A stretch of 64,000 bases of DNA from Blautia wexlerae DSM 19850 (GTDB lineage Bacteria > Bacillota > Clostridia > Lachnospirales > Lachnospiraceae), in contig NZ_CP102267.1 of assembly GCF_025148125.1 (NCBI RefSeq), positions 3,730,501 to 3,794,500 on the forward strand, given 5' to 3'. The translations under genes and the position numbers were made by a program. The notes under the pieces are model-generated. The model had not been told where the DNA came from, made no database searches, and saw nothing but the letters and a program-made list of their open reading frames with translations. Below, one piece after another: positions 55,155 through 64,000 of the stretch (position 1 is its first letter; every line of letters begins with the position of its first letter).

Positions 55155-55370
55155 ATGGCATTTTTCAATAGCGCAGTAGACGTTTTGCAGACCCTTGTTG
55201 TAGCACTTGGAGCCGGGCTTGGTATCTGGGGCGTTATCAATCTCATGGAGGGCTACGGCAACGACAATCCGGGCGCGAAGAGCCAGGGCATGAAGCAGCT
55301 TATGGCGGGCGGCGGCGTTGCCCTTATCGGCATGACCCTTGTACCGCTGCTTTCCGGCTTGTTCGGTTAA
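55155..55370 (+). CDS. Maff2 family mobile element protein
   Basis: 71 residues with two hydrophobic helices (VDVLQTLVVALGAGLGIWGV and GGGVALIGMTLVPLLSGLFG) around a polar GNDNPGAKSQGMKQ loop. VirB2-pilin-like in size and layout; in Tn1549-type elements it sits directly before the VirB6-like gene, as here. Probable membrane component of the transfer channel. ATG 55155 follows GAAAGGATTTATTT. Confidence 0.8.
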   Translation: MAFFNSAVDVLQTLVVALGAGLGIWGVINLMEGYGNDNPGAKSQGMKQLMAGGGVALIGMTLVPLLSGLFG

Positions 55371-55389
55371 GAAGCGCGGGTAAAGGCTT

Positions 55390-56259
55390 ATGCAGAGCAT
55401 ACTTGACGCGATTAACGAATGGATAAAGGAAATCCTCATAGGAGCCATAAACGGTAATCTGTCAACTATGTTCGGGGACGTAAACGAAAAAGTCGGCACT
55501 ATCGCCGCAGAGGTAGGGCAGACCCCGCAAGGGTGGAACGCAAATATATTCTCCATGATACAGACCCTTAGTGAAAATGTAATCGTACCCATTGCGGGGC
55601 TTGTCATTACCTACGTCCTATGCTATGAGCTTATCAGCATGGTAACGGAAAAGAACAATATGCACGACGTTGACACTTCCATGTTCTTCAAGTGGGTGTT
55701 CAAGGCGTTTGTGGCAGTCTACCTTGTGACGCACACCTTTGACATTACTATGGCGGTGTTCGATATGGCGCAGCACGTTGTTTCCGGCGCGGCGGGGGTA
55801 ATCGGCGGCAGCACAGAGATTGATGTTGCCGCCGCCCTTGCTTCCATGCAGAGCGGGCTTGACGCTATGGAAATCCCCGAACTGCTCTTACTTGTCATGG
55901 AAACAAGCCTTGTGAGCTTGTGCATGAAAATCATGTCCGTACTGATAACCGTTATCCTCTACGGGCGCATGATAGAAATTTACCTTTACTGTTCGGTATC
56001 GCCTATCCCGTTTGCAACTATGACGAACCGGGAATGGGGGCAGATAGGAAACAACTACCTAAAATCCCTGTTCGCTATCGGTTTTCAAGGCTTCCTCATT
56101 ATGATATGCGTCGGCATTTACGCGGTTCTGGTAAACAACATGATAATAGCGGACAATCTGCACAGCGCGATATTCTCCCTTGCAGCCTATACCGTTATCC
56201 TCTGTTTCTCCCTGTTCAAATCCGGCGCACTGGCGAAGTCGATATTCTCCGCGCATTAG
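55390..56259 (+). CDS. VirB6/TrbL-like conjugal transfer membrane protein
   Basis: 289 residues with about six membrane helices (for example NVIVPIAGLVITYVLCYELI and SLFAIGFQGFLIMICVGIYA) and a polar N-terminus LDAINEWIKEILIGAINGNL typical of the CD0411/TrbL family of Firmicute conjugative elements. Forms part of the inner-membrane channel of the type IV secretion system. The 177-bp gap after it holds GTCAAGG/CCTTGAC repeats but no gene. Confidence 0.85.
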   Translation: MQSILDAINEWIKEILIGAINGNLSTMFGDVNEKVGTIAAEVGQTPQGWNANIFSMIQTLSENVIVPIAGLVITYVLCYELISMVTEKNNMHDVDTSMFFKWVFKAFVAVYLVTHTFDITMAVFDMAQHVVSGAAGVIGGSTEIDVAAALASMQSGLDAMEIPELLLLVMETSLVSLCMKIMSVLITVILYGRMIEIYLYCSVSPIPFATMTNREWGQIGNNYLKSLFAIGFQGFLIMICVGIYAVLVNNMIIADNLHSAIFSLAAYTVILCFSLFKSGALAKSIFSAH

Positions 56260-56436
56260 CGGCGTGTCAAGGGCAGGGTGGAGATTTTCAGAGCGAAGCG
56301 GCGAAAATACGACCCGACCTTGACGCGGATAACCCCCATATAATACGGGCGGGCAAAGGGCATAGATTGACCTTTGCCTTGATTACCCTTATGGAAAATT
56401 ACAGCAACACCAAACCCAGAGAAAGGAGGTTTTCAC

Positions 56437-56838
56437 TTGGCGTATGTACCCGTACCCAAAGACTTATCCAAAGTCAAGACAAAAGTAGCTTTCAACCTTA
56501 CCAAACGGCAGATTGTATGTTTTGCGGCGGCTCTCCTGTTCGGCTTGCCGCTTTTCTTTCTGCTCAAAGACAGCACAGGCACAAGCCTTGCGTCTATGGC
56601 TATGATTGCCGTCATGCTGCCCTGTTTCCTCTTTGCCATGTATGAGAAGCATGGACAGCCCCTTGAAGTGGTGGTGAAGAACATCATACGGACAAAATTC
56701 ATAGCCCCCAAAGAACGACCATACAGGACAGACAACTTTTATTCCGTCTTAGAACGGCAGAGAAAACTTGAAAAGGAGGTATCAGCGATTGCAAAAGGAA
56801 ACACGAAGAAACAGCGCGGCGGGAAGCACAAAGCCTAA
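56437..56838 (+). CDS. PrgI family protein (VirB3-like)
   Basis: 133 residues from a TTG with AAAGGAGGTTTTCAC in front. N-terminal AYVPVPKDLSKVKTKVAFNL, two membrane helices (QIVCFAAALLFGLPLFFLL and SLASMAMIAVMLPCFLFAMY) and a C-terminal RERPYR-type segment (KERPYRTDNFYSVLERQRKL). VirB3-like partner of the VirB4 ATPase encoded next; the genes overlap by 50 bases. Confidence 0.87.
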   Translation: MAYVPVPKDLSKVKTKVAFNLTKRQIVCFAAALLFGLPLFFLLKDSTGTSLASMAMIAVMLPCFLFAMYEKHGQPLEVVVKNIIRTKFIAPKERPYRTDNFYSVLERQRKLEKEVSAIAKGNTKKQRGGKHKA

Positions 56839-59227
56839 CCCGCCCCGCAAGCTCACCCGCGCCGAGAAAAAGCAGATTGCGGAAATCATCAGACAGGCAA
56901 AGGGCGACGGGAAAGCCCACACCGCGCAGCAGACAATCCCCTATATCCAGATGTACCCGGACGGTATCTGCAAGGTTACGGGACGGAAATACTCAAAGAC
57001 CGTCGCCTTTGAAGATATTAACTATCAGCTTGCACAGGCAGACGACAAGACCGCCATTTTTGAGAACTGGTGCGACTTCCTCAACTACTTTGACGCTTCC
57101 GTTTCGGTGCAGCTTTCTTTCATCAATCAAGGGACGCAGCGCGGCGAAGCGGAAAAGGCGGTCAATATCCCGGCACAGGAGGACGCTTTCAATTCTATCC
57201 GCACAGAATACCGGGATATGCTGAAAAACCAGCTTGCAAAGGGCAACAACGGGCTTGTCAAAGCAAAATATATCACCTTTGCCATTGAAGCCGACAGTCT
57301 GGGCGCGGCGAAATCCCGCCTTGCCCGTATCGAAACGGACGTACTCAACAACTTTAAGCTCTTGGGCGTGTCTGCCCGCCCCATGACAGGCTATGAACGC
57401 CTTAAAATGCTGCATGGCATTTTCCACCCGGAGGGCGGGCAGTTTGCCTTTGATTTTTCATGGCTTGCCCCGTCCGGGCTTTCCACAAAGGACTTTATCG
57501 CCCCGTCCTCTTTCCGTTTTGGCGAGGGGCGTTATTTCCGCATGGGGCGCAAAATCGGCGCGGTTTCATTCCTTGAAATCCTTGCGCCGGAATTAAACGA
57601 CCGTATCTTATCTGACATTCTGGACTTGGAAACGGGCGTTATCGTCAATCTGCATATCCACAGTATCGACCAGACCGAAGCCATAAAGACAATCAAGCGC
57701 AAGATTACCGACCTTGACAAAATGAAAATCGAGGAACAGAAGAAAGCGGTACGCAGCGGCTATGACATGGATATTATACCGTCCGACCTTGCCACTTTCG
57801 GCAGCGAAGCGAAGAATCTCTTACAGGACTTGCAGAGCCGGAATGAAAGAATGTTCCTCTTGACGTTCCTTGTGGTGAACATGGCGGACACGAAGCGGAA
57901 ACTGGAAAATGACGTATTCGCGGCGGCGGGCATTGCACAGAAGAACAACTGCGCCTTAACCCGCCTTGACTACCAACAGGAAGCGGGGCTTATGTCCTCT
58001 GTACCGCTTGGGGAGAACCTTATCCCCATTCAAAGAGGGCTTACCACGTCAAGCACCGCTATCTTTATCCCCTTTATCACACAGGAGCTTTTCCAGACGG
58101 GCGCGGCTTTGTACTACGGCTTAAACGCCCTTAGTAACAACATGATACTCTGCGACCGCAAGCAGCTAAAGAACCCCAACGGCTTAATCTTGGGTACGCC
58201 GGGAAGCGGGAAATCCTTTGCCGCCAAACGGGAAATGACAAACGCTTTCCTCATTACCGACGACGACATAATTATCTGCGACCCGGAAGCAGAGTATTTT
58301 TCTCTTGTGCAGCGGCTTGACGGGCAAGTGATACGCTTATCCCCTACGGGCAAGGGCATTGACGGGAAGCCCCAGTATGTGAACCCTATGGATATTAACC
58401 TCAATTACAGCGAGGACGACAGCCCCCTTGCGCTGAAATCCGACTTTATCCTCTCCCTCTGCGAGCTTGTCATAGGCGGCAAGGAGGGCTTGCAGCCCGT
58501 CGATAAGACCGTCATTGACCGCGCCGTTAGGAACGTGTACCGCCCTTTCCTTGCAGACCCCGACCCGGAGAAAATGCCTATCTTGGGCGACCTCTACAAC
58601 GAGCTTTTGAAGCAGCCGGAGCCGGAAGCGGCGCGTATTGCGGCGGCGTTGGAGCTGTATGTTTCCGGGAGCCTTAACGTATTCAACCACCGTACCAACG
58701 TGGAGCTGAACAACCGCCTTGTCTGCTTTGACATCAAGCAGCTTGGGAAGCAGCTCAAAAAGTTAGGTATGCTCATTGTGCAGGACCAGGTATGGAACCG
58801 CGTCACCGTCAACCGGGCAGAAAGGAAATCCACCCGGTATTTTATGGACGAATTTCATCTTCTCTTGAAAGAGGAACAGACCGCCGCCTATTCCGTTGAA
58901 ATCTGGAAGCGTTTCAGAAAATGGGGCGGCATACCCACAGCCATTACGCAGAATGTCAAGGATTTGCTTGCTTCCCGCGAAGTGGAGAATATCTTTGAAA
59001 ACTCTGATTTTGTCCTCATGCTCAATCAGGCGGCGGGCGACCGGGCTATCCTTGCGAAGCAGCTCAACATCTCCCCGCAGCAGATGAAATATGTCACCCA
59101 CACCGAAGCGGGCGAGGGGCTTATCTTCTACGGGAACGTGGTGCTGCCCTTTGTAGACCGCTTCCCGAAAGACACCGAGCTTTACCGGGTAATGACGACG
59201 AAGCCGGAGGAAGTGGGCGAAGCATGA
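56789..59227 (+). CDS. VirB4-like conjugation ATPase
   Basis: 812 residues from a TTG at 56789, preceded by AAAGGAGGTATCAGC; an earlier in-frame TTG at 56768 lies inside that ribosome site. N-terminal TraE/CagE domain (YIQMYPDGICKVTGRKYSKT), then the P-loop GTPGSGKSFAAKREMTNAF, Walker B-like DIIICDPEAEYFSLVQRLDG and TRYFMDEFHLLLKEEQTAAY with C-terminal QNVKDLLASREVENIFENSD. Powers assembly of the type IV channel. The methyltransferase gene starts within its stop (ATGA). Confidence 0.9.
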   Translation: MQKETRRNSAAGSTKPNPPRKLTRAEKKQIAEIIRQAKGDGKAHTAQQTIPYIQMYPDGICKVTGRKYSKTVAFEDINYQLAQADDKTAIFENWCDFLNYFDASVSVQLSFINQGTQRGEAEKAVNIPAQEDAFNSIRTEYRDMLKNQLAKGNNGLVKAKYITFAIEADSLGAAKSRLARIETDVLNNFKLLGVSARPMTGYERLKMLHGIFHPEGGQFAFDFSWLAPSGLSTKDFIAPSSFRFGEGRYFRMGRKIGAVSFLEILAPELNDRILSDILDLETGVIVNLHIHSIDQTEAIKTIKRKITDLDKMKIEEQKKAVRSGYDMDIIPSDLATFGSEAKNLLQDLQSRNERMFLLTFLVVNMADTKRKLENDVFAAAGIAQKNNCALTRLDYQQEAGLMSSVPLGENLIPIQRGLTTSSTAIFIPFITQELFQTGAALYYGLNALSNNMILCDRKQLKNPNGLILGTPGSGKSFAAKREMTNAFLITDDDIIICDPEAEYFSLVQRLDGQVIRLSPTGKGIDGKPQYVNPMDINLNYSEDDSPLALKSDFILSLCELVIGGKEGLQPVDKTVIDRAVRNVYRPFLADPDPEKMPILGDLYNELLKQPEPEAARIAAALELYVSGSLNVFNHRTNVELNNRLVCFDIKQLGKQLKKLGMLIVQDQVWNRVTVNRAERKSTRYFMDEFHLLLKEEQTAAYSVEIWKRFRKWGGIPTAITQNVKDLLASREVENIFENSDFVLMLNQAAGDRAILAKQLNISPQQMKYVTHTEAGEGLIFYGNVVLPFVDRFPKDTELYRVMTTKPEEVGEA

Positions 59228-60183
59228 ACGGGCTGAAAACTGACACCATCATCAACCGGGACGCGCTCTATGCCTTGCGGGAGCTTCCAGAGGAAAGCGT
59301 ACACTGTTGCGTCACAAGCCCGCCCTACTATGCGCTTAGGGATTATGGGCTTGATATGCAGATTGGGCGGGAGGACACGCCGGAGCAGTACATTGACAGG
59401 CTGACCGAGGTTTTCCGCGAGCTGCGCCGGGTACTGCGTTCTGACGGTACGCTCTGGCTGAATATCGCGGACACCTACTGCGGCACAGGGAACAAGGGCT
59501 ACCATGCAGACCCGAAGAACCCGAAAGGCAGAAACGGACAGCAGATTGCAAAAAACAACCGCGTTTCCGGCTGCAAACAAAAGGACTTAATCGGTATCCC
59601 TTGGCTTTTAGCTTTTGCCCTACGCGCTGACGGGTGGTATTTACGGAGCGACATTATCTGGCAGAAAGAAAACCCCATGCCGGAGAGCGTGAAAGACCGC
59701 CCTACCCGCTGCTATGAACATATCTTTCTGCTTACGAAGTCAAAGAAATATTTCTATGACGCAGCCGCCATAGCCGAGCCGTTAGCCCCCACAACGGCGG
59801 CGCGGTACCGCACCGGGCGCAGCGCGGGACAGAAATATGCGGACGAAGTACCCGGACAGGGGAAAGTACAGGGGCTTAACCGGGCGAGAAGCGGCAGCTA
59901 CTACGACGAAGCCCTCATGCCGACCATGCGGAACAGGCGGGACGTGTGGCTTATCAATACCGTACCCTACAAGGGCGGGCATTTCGCCGCGTTCCCGCCA
60001 AAACTTGCCGAAACCTGTATCAAGGCGGGCTGTCCGAAAGGCGGCGTTGTGCTTGACCCCTTTTTCGGCAGCGGCACGACGGGAGCAGCCGCAAGGCAGC
60101 TTGACAGGCATTATATAGGCATTGAGATAAACGCCGAGTATTGCGCCCTTGCAAGGGCGCGGATTGGAGGGACAGAAAAATAA
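59224..60183 (+). CDS. DNA methyltransferase (N6-adenine or N4-cytosine, beta class)
   Basis: 319 residues. Motif IV TSPPYYALRDYGL is near the N-terminus (about 37-49) and the S-adenosylmethionine-binding motif DPFFGSGTTGAAARQL is near the C-terminus (about 279-294), the order of beta-class enzymes. An SPPY rather than DPPY box is common among N4-cytosine and some N6-adenine enzymes. No restriction partner is encoded nearby, so it is a solitary methylase, probably protecting the element in new hosts. Confidence 0.88.
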   Translation: MNGLKTDTIINRDALYALRELPEESVHCCVTSPPYYALRDYGLDMQIGREDTPEQYIDRLTEVFRELRRVLRSDGTLWLNIADTYCGTGNKGYHADPKNPKGRNGQQIAKNNRVSGCKQKDLIGIPWLLAFALRADGWYLRSDIIWQKENPMPESVKDRPTRCYEHIFLLTKSKKYFYDAAAIAEPLAPTTAARYRTGRSAGQKYADEVPGQGKVQGLNRARSGSYYDEALMPTMRNRRDVWLINTVPYKGGHFAAFPPKLAETCIKAGCPKGGVVLDPFFGSGTTGAAARQLDRHYIGIEINAEYCALARARIGGTEK

Positions 60184-60218
60184 AACAGTATCGAGCGCGT
60201 GAGAAAGTCACGCAGAAA

Positions 60219-62288
60219 ATGACCCGCGAGGGGGCTGTCGAGGTAAACGCCGCCACCGGGAAAAAGAAACGTATCAGCAAGCGGATAAGGGACGCGGACT
60301 TTGCAAAGACCGAAGCACCGCAGCCGCCGGAACAGGCAGCGCAGACCATACCGGGCGGCGCAGCTCCCGCGCCCACAGCCGCCGCGCCGCCGCTTCCCCA
60401 TGCGCCGGGGGCAGAACGGGAACAGGACACCGCCGCAGCCGAGCGCGTCTTGGAGCGTATCGACGGGGCGCGTACCAGAAAGGCGAGCAAAAAGGCGGCG
60501 AGGAAAGCACAGGCAGAAGCCACAGCAAAAGAAAAATCTTCCCGCTTGCAGTTTACCGACGAGGAACGGGCAACGCCGGAGCTTGAAAGGTATATCCGAA
60601 AATCGGACAAAGCAGCCGACCGTCTGGACGCGGCAAAGGCGGCTATCCCCAAAGAAAAGAAACTTGTACGGGAGCGCACCTTTGATGAAGCCACCGGGAA
60701 AGGCAAGACCCGCCTACATTTTGAGGAACAGGAAAAGCCCATAGGAAGGAATAAGCCCCACAATAACCCGCTATCCCGCCCCGCACAGGAAGCGGGTATT
60801 TTCGTCCACAACAAGATACATTCCGTTGAAAAGGACAATTCCGGCGTTGAGGGGGCGCACAAATCCGAAGAACTGGCAGAGCGCGGCGCAAAGTACGGGA
60901 CGCGGAAAGTCAAGGAGGGCTACCGCAGCCACAAGCTCAAACCCTACCGGGCGGCGGCAAAGGCAGAGAAAGCGGCGTTCAAGGCGAATGTGGATTTCCA
61001 GTACCATAAATCCCTACATGACAATCCGCAGATTGCGGGCAATCCCCTTTCCCGCTTCATGCAGAAGCAGCAAATCAAGCGGCAGTATGCAAAGTCGGCA
61101 AGGAAAGGCGGCGCAAAAACGGCGCAGAAAGCCGCAGAGAACACCCGCAAGGCGGCAAAAAAGACCGCCGAGGAAACAAAAAAGGCAATCGCTTTTGTAG
61201 GGCGGCACCCGGCGGGCGTATGTATCGCCGTTGCCGCGCTGCTCTTATTCATCATGGTATCGGCGGGGCTTTCCTCTTGCGGCTCCATGTTCTCCGGCTT
61301 GATGAACGGCATACTTGGGACTTCCTACACGTCGGAGGACAGCGACCTTGTGGCGACGGAAAATAATTACGCCGCAAAGGAAAACGAGCTTCAGCAGCAG
61401 ATTGACAATATCGAAAGCACCCACCCCGGCTATGACGAATACCGCTATGACCTTGACAGTATCGGGCATAACCCCCATGAGTTAGCGTCCTACCTCACCG
61501 CCCTTTTACAGACCTACACCCCGCAGAGCGCACAGGCAGAACTAAACCGCGTCTTTGCCATGCAGTACACTTTGACGCTGACGGAAGAAACGGAAATCCG
61601 CTACCGCACAGAAACAAGCACAGACCCGGAAACAGGGGAAACGACCAGCGAGGAAGTACCCTACGAGTACCATATCCTCAACGTGAAGCTGACGAACAAG
61701 CCCATTTCCGAGATTGCGGAGGAACTTCTAACGCCACAGCAGCTTGAAATGTACCGCGTCTATCTGGAAACAAGCGGAAACAAGCCGCTGATTTTCGGCG
61801 GCGGCTCCCCCGATATGGGCGCGTCCGAGGATTTAAGCGGCGTACAGCTTGTAAACGGCACACGCCCCGGCAACACCGCCGTTGTAGACCTTGCGAAGCG
61901 GCAAGTCGGCAACGTAGGCGGGCGACCCTTTTGGAGCTGGTACGGATTTAACAGCCGCGTGGAATGGTGCGCCTGTTTTGTTTCATGGTGCTACAATCAA
62001 GCCGGGAAAAGCGAGCCGCGCTTTGCCGGGTGCCAGTCACAGGGCGTACCCTGGTTCCAGTCACGCGGGCAATGGGGCGCGAGGGGCTATGAGAATATCG
62101 CCCCCGGCGACGCTATCTTTTTCGACTGGGACGGGGACGGGAGCGCAGACCATGTGGGGCTTGTTATCGGAACGGACGGGGAGCGCGTCTATACCGTCGA
62201 GGGCAATTCCGGCGACGCCTGCAAGATAAAGAGCTACCCCGTCAATTACTCCTGTATCAAAGGCTATGGGCTGATGAACTGGAATTAA
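60219..62288 (+). CDS. CHAP-domain peptidoglycan hydrolase (VirB1-like transfer protein)
   Basis: 689 residues from ATG 60219. A good GGAGGGACAG stands upstream at about 60167, but the frame between it and 60219 has no ATG, GTG or TTG at proper spacing (ATA at 60181 does), so the true start is uncertain; the frame is open back to 60141. Residues to about 330 are basic and Ala-rich; a membrane helix (VCIAVAALLLFIMVSAGLSS) follows; the C-terminus is a CHAP/NlpC-like domain with Cys in RVEWCACFVSWCYNQ and His in GSADHVGLVIG. Opens the cell wall for the transfer channel. Confidence 0.85.
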   Translation: MTREGAVEVNAATGKKKRISKRIRDADFAKTEAPQPPEQAAQTIPGGAAPAPTAAAPPLPHAPGAEREQDTAAAERVLERIDGARTRKASKKAARKAQAEATAKEKSSRLQFTDEERATPELERYIRKSDKAADRLDAAKAAIPKEKKLVRERTFDEATGKGKTRLHFEEQEKPIGRNKPHNNPLSRPAQEAGIFVHNKIHSVEKDNSGVEGAHKSEELAERGAKYGTRKVKEGYRSHKLKPYRAAAKAEKAAFKANVDFQYHKSLHDNPQIAGNPLSRFMQKQQIKRQYAKSARKGGAKTAQKAAENTRKAAKKTAEETKKAIAFVGRHPAGVCIAVAALLLFIMVSAGLSSCGSMFSGLMNGILGTSYTSEDSDLVATENNYAAKENELQQQIDNIESTHPGYDEYRYDLDSIGHNPHELASYLTALLQTYTPQSAQAELNRVFAMQYTLTLTEETEIRYRTETSTDPETGETTSEEVPYEYHILNVKLTNKPISEIAEELLTPQQLEMYRVYLETSGNKPLIFGGGSPDMGASEDLSGVQLVNGTRPGNTAVVDLAKRQVGNVGGRPFWSWYGFNSRVEWCACFVSWCYNQAGKSEPRFAGCQSQGVPWFQSRGQWGARGYENIAPGDAIFFDWDGDGSADHVGLVIGTDGERVYTVEGNSGDACKIKSYPVNYSCIKGYGLMNWN

Positions 62289-62322
62289 CATATTTTTGAG
62301 CAAAGAAAGGAGAAATTTATTG

Positions 62323-62601
62323 ATGGCTATGAACAAAATTGAACGTATCGACAAAGAGATTGCAAAGACCCGCGAGAAAATCACCGAGTACCAGAACAGA
62401 TTAAGGGGGCTTGAAGCGCAGAAAACCGAAGCGGAAAACCTGCAAATCGTACAGCTTGTGCGCTCCATGCGCCTTTCCCCGCATGAGCTTTCCGCTATGC
62501 TTTCCGGCGGCGGTATTCCGGGCATGGAAGCCGCGCCGGGCTACCCCGCAGAACCCGCAGACCACGACACCGAAGAAATGGAGGACACCGAGAATGAATA
62601 A
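62323..62601 (+). CDS. DUF4315 family protein
   Basis: 92 residues, ATG at 62323 following AGAAAGGAGAAATTTATTG. A coiled-coil N-terminus ([20 protein letters not shown], then [20 protein letters not shown]) is followed by [20 protein letters not shown] and an acidic tail ([11 protein letters not shown]). Regular member of Tn1549-type transfer operons, role unknown. Overlaps the next gene's start by 8 bases. Confidence 0.83.
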   Translation: MAMNKIERIDKEIAKTREKITEYQNRLRGLEAQKTEAENLQIVQLVRSMRLSPHELSAMLSGGGIPGMEAAPGYPAEPADHDTEEMEDTENE

Positions 62602-63295
62602 GAAAATCCTTAGAACCTTGACCGCACTCTGCGCCGCCCTCATGCTGACGGGCGGCTTTTCCGTCACCGCCTTTGCACAGACCCCGGAGGGACAGGACGC
62701 GACCGACGACAGCGGCGTTGTCTATGAGGAACCCGAAAAGGAAGAACCCCTTACCCCGGACGGGAACGCGACCCTTGTAGACGATTTCGGCGGCAACAAG
62801 CAGCTTATCACAGTGACGACCAAAAACGGCAATTACTTTTATATCCTTATCGACCGGGACGACGAGGGCGAGGACACCGTACATTTCCTTAATCAAGTGG
62901 ACGAAGCCGACCTTATGGCACTCATGGAGGACGGAAGCACCGAAGCAGCCCCGCCCGCCGTTTGCAGTTGCACCGATAAATGCGAAGCCGGAAAGGTAAA
63001 TGTGAGCTGCCCTGTCTGCAAGGACAACATGACCGCTTGCAGCGGCAAGGAAGCGGAGCCGGAAACCGAGAAACCAACAGAGCAGCCCAAAGAGAAAGGC
63101 AATACAGGCGGGCTTGTGCTTTTCCTTGTCGTGGCACTTCTTGGCGGCGGGGGCGCGTTCTATTATTTTAAGTTTATGAAGCCAAAGCAGAACGTCAAGG
63201 GCGACACCGACCTTGAAGATTTCGATTTTGACGATTACGACGAGGACGAGGGGGACGGGCTTTCTGATGAAGAACAGGAGGACGAGGAAGCATGA
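62594..63295 (+). CDS. DUF4366 family secreted/membrane protein
   Basis: 233 residues. Signal peptide ([20 protein letters not shown], cleavage near AFA-QT), an outside domain [20 protein letters not shown] then [20 protein letters not shown], a Cys-rich stretch ([20 protein letters not shown]), a C-terminal helix ([20 protein letters not shown]) and an acidic cytoplasmic tail. Conserved in Tn1549-like elements, thought to be part of the transfer apparatus at the cell surface. Confidence 0.83.
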   Translation: MNKKILRTLTALCAALMLTGGFSVTAFAQTPEGQDATDDSGVVYEEPEKEEPLTPDGNATLVDDFGGNKQLITVTTKNGNYFYILIDRDDEGEDTVHFLNQVDEADLMALMEDGSTEAAPPAVCSCTDKCEAGKVNVSCPVCKDNMTACSGKEAEPETEKPTEQPKEKGNTGGLVLFLVVALLGGGGAFYYFKFMKPKQNVKGDTDLEDFDFDDYDEDEGDGLSDEEQEDEEA

Positions 63296-63480
63296 CGCTT
63301 TTTACCGAAAACCCTTTAGAAAAAATGATGGTACAAAGACCCACCGGGCGGCGTGACAGTGCGCCGCCCGTTCCAAAATCCCCGGCGTGTATGCGTTGCC
63401 CTTATAAGGCGCAATCCCCCTGTATCGGCTATTGTCTGAAACAGGCACAGGAGAAGAAGCACACCGCGCCGGAACGCTGA
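63292..63480 (+). CDS. Small Cys-rich ICE protein
   Basis: 62 residues, starting inside the stop of the preceding gene (ATGA). Four cysteines in [20 protein letters not shown] suggest a small zinc-binding site. Followed 15 bases later by topoisomerase III. Function unknown; the tight coupling indicates it is a real gene. Confidence 0.6.
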   Translation: MTLFTENPLEKMMVQRPTGRRDSAPPVPKSPACMRCPYKAQSPCIGYCLKQAQEKKHTAPER

Positions 63481-63495
63481 AAGGAGGATTTTTTC

Positions 63496-64000
63496 ATGGC
63501 ATTTAGACTTGTGATTGCAGAAAAGCCGAGCGTGGCGCAGACTATCGCCGCCGCGCTTGGCATTAAGGGGAAACAGGACGGGTATATCGAGGGCGGCGGC
63601 TACCTCATTTCATGGTGCGTCGGGCATTTGGTACAGCTTGCGGAAGCTGCCGCCTACGGGGAGCAATATAAAAAATGGAGTTTTGACAGCTTACCCATTC
63701 TGCCGGAGGAATGGCAGTACGCCGTTGACCCGGACAAGGGGAAGCAATTCAAAACCATTAAAGAGCTTATGCACCGCGCCGACGTTTCCGAAGTGGTAAA
63801 TGCGTGTGACGCGGGGCGCGAGGGTGAATTGATTTTCCGCTTTGTCTACGAAGTGGCGGGCTGCAAGAAGCCCATGCGCCGCTTGTGGATTTCTTCAATG
63901 GAGGACGGGGCGATTAAGGCGGGCTTTGCTTCCCTCAAAGACGGGCGGGACTATGGCGCGCTCTTTGCGTCCGCCCTCTGCCGCGCAAAGGCTGACTGGC
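63496..64000 (+). CDS. topB: DNA topoisomerase III (type IA), partial at window end
   Basis: First 168 codons. Start ATG 63496 follows AAAGGAGGATTTTTTC. The Toprim domain begins RLVIAEKPSVAQTIAAALGI with the catalytic Glu, and the DAGREGELIFRFVYEVAG block (acidic DxxxGE-like metal site) is complete; KKPMRRLWISSMEDGAIKAG follows. The active tyrosine lies beyond the edge. Topoisomerase III genes are standard in these elements and probably act in DNA processing during transfer or replication. Confidence 0.92.
   Translation, partial: MAFRLVIAEKPSVAQTIAAALGIKGKQDGYIEGGGYLISWCVGHLVQLAEAAAYGEQYKKWSFDSLPILPEEWQYAVDPDKGKQFKTIKELMHRADVSEVVNACDAGREGELIFRFVYEVAGCKKPMRRLWISSMEDGAIKAGFASLKDGRDYGALFASALCRAKADW

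Larger units (their letters stand above)
50790..64000 (+). mobile_element. Tn1549-like integrative conjugative element, left part (continues beyond window)
   Basis: All genes from 51020 to the window end run rightward in the order seen in Tn1549/CTn-type elements: replication initiator, DUF5348, PcfB, VirD4, small protein, Maff2, VirB6-like, PrgI, VirB4, methyltransferase, CHAP hydrolase, DUF4315, DUF4366, small Cys-rich protein, topoisomerase III. Relaxase, integrase and cargo must lie further right. The exact left end is not determined; composition and gene content shift near 50.75-50.85 kb. Confidence 0.8.

Noticed and set aside
60020..60913. Leftward 297-codon open frame within the ICE
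   Set aside because: Shadow of the GC-rich methyltransferase and CHAP genes; no ribosome site or family resemblance.

Overview
The window looks like a chromosome segment of a low-to-mid GC Firmicute of the family Lachnospiraceae, most likely a Blautia-like acetogen. The main reason is a MetF/MetV/RnfC2-type methylenetetrahydrofolate reductase set, supported by a cellobiose phosphorylase, LCP-free exopolysaccharide genes and a Tn1549-like conjugative element. The taxonomic call is inference; no rRNA or tRNA gene was seen.

Layout. 1-6333: a beta-glucoside/cello-oligosaccharide locus, with a GH94 cellobiose phosphorylase (cut by the window edge), a divergent LacI regulator, a solute-binding protein and two permeases, and no ATPase gene. 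6401-16271: an IS-rich stretch with an IS1634-type transposase, an asnB gene split cleanly by an IS5-family element, and two 1649-bp IS4-type copies in the same orientation around glf (UDP-galactopyranose mutase). Several gene stubs show decay here. 16628-32650: a leftward exopolysaccharide (EPS) operon. In order of transcription it holds an HA-repeat helicase, a 4,6-dehydratase, a NeuD stub, a NeuD-like acyltransferase, a 1015-residue three-domain fusion (sugar-phosphate transferase, SDR epimerase, GT4), three GT2 and one further GT4 glycosyltransferases, a pyruvyltransferase, a Wzx flippase and a Wzy-like polymerase.

32688-34149 is the most striking part. Two perfect 37-bp inverted repeats, each itself a palindrome, bound a 1462-bp segment. 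The segment carries its own tyrosine recombinase and a near-consensus outward promoter (TTGACA, 17 bp, TATTAT). In the orientation seen the promoter fires leftward across the repeat into the helicase and the EPS operon. If the segment flipped, the promoter would fire rightward into a hairpin terminator at 34164-34201. I read this as a self-contained phase-variation switch for the EPS operon. To its right lies an AbiL-like RloA/RloB pair (34536-36487).

36693-47667: metF, metV and an rnfC2 fused to a second MetV-like domain; a hybrid histidine kinase overlapping its solute-binding partner; sfsA; then a second, diverged RloA/RloB pair. 47761-50785: two large serine recombinases, the second lacking its catalytic N-terminus. 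From about 50.79 kb to the end the DNA is visibly GC-richer and carries the transfer module of a Tn1549-like integrative conjugative element: replication initiator with internal 15-bp iterons, DUF5348, PcfB, VirD4, Maff2, VirB6/TrbL, PrgI, VirB4, DNA methyltransferase, CHAP hydrolase, DUF4315, DUF4366, a Cys-rich small protein and topoisomerase III (cut by the edge).
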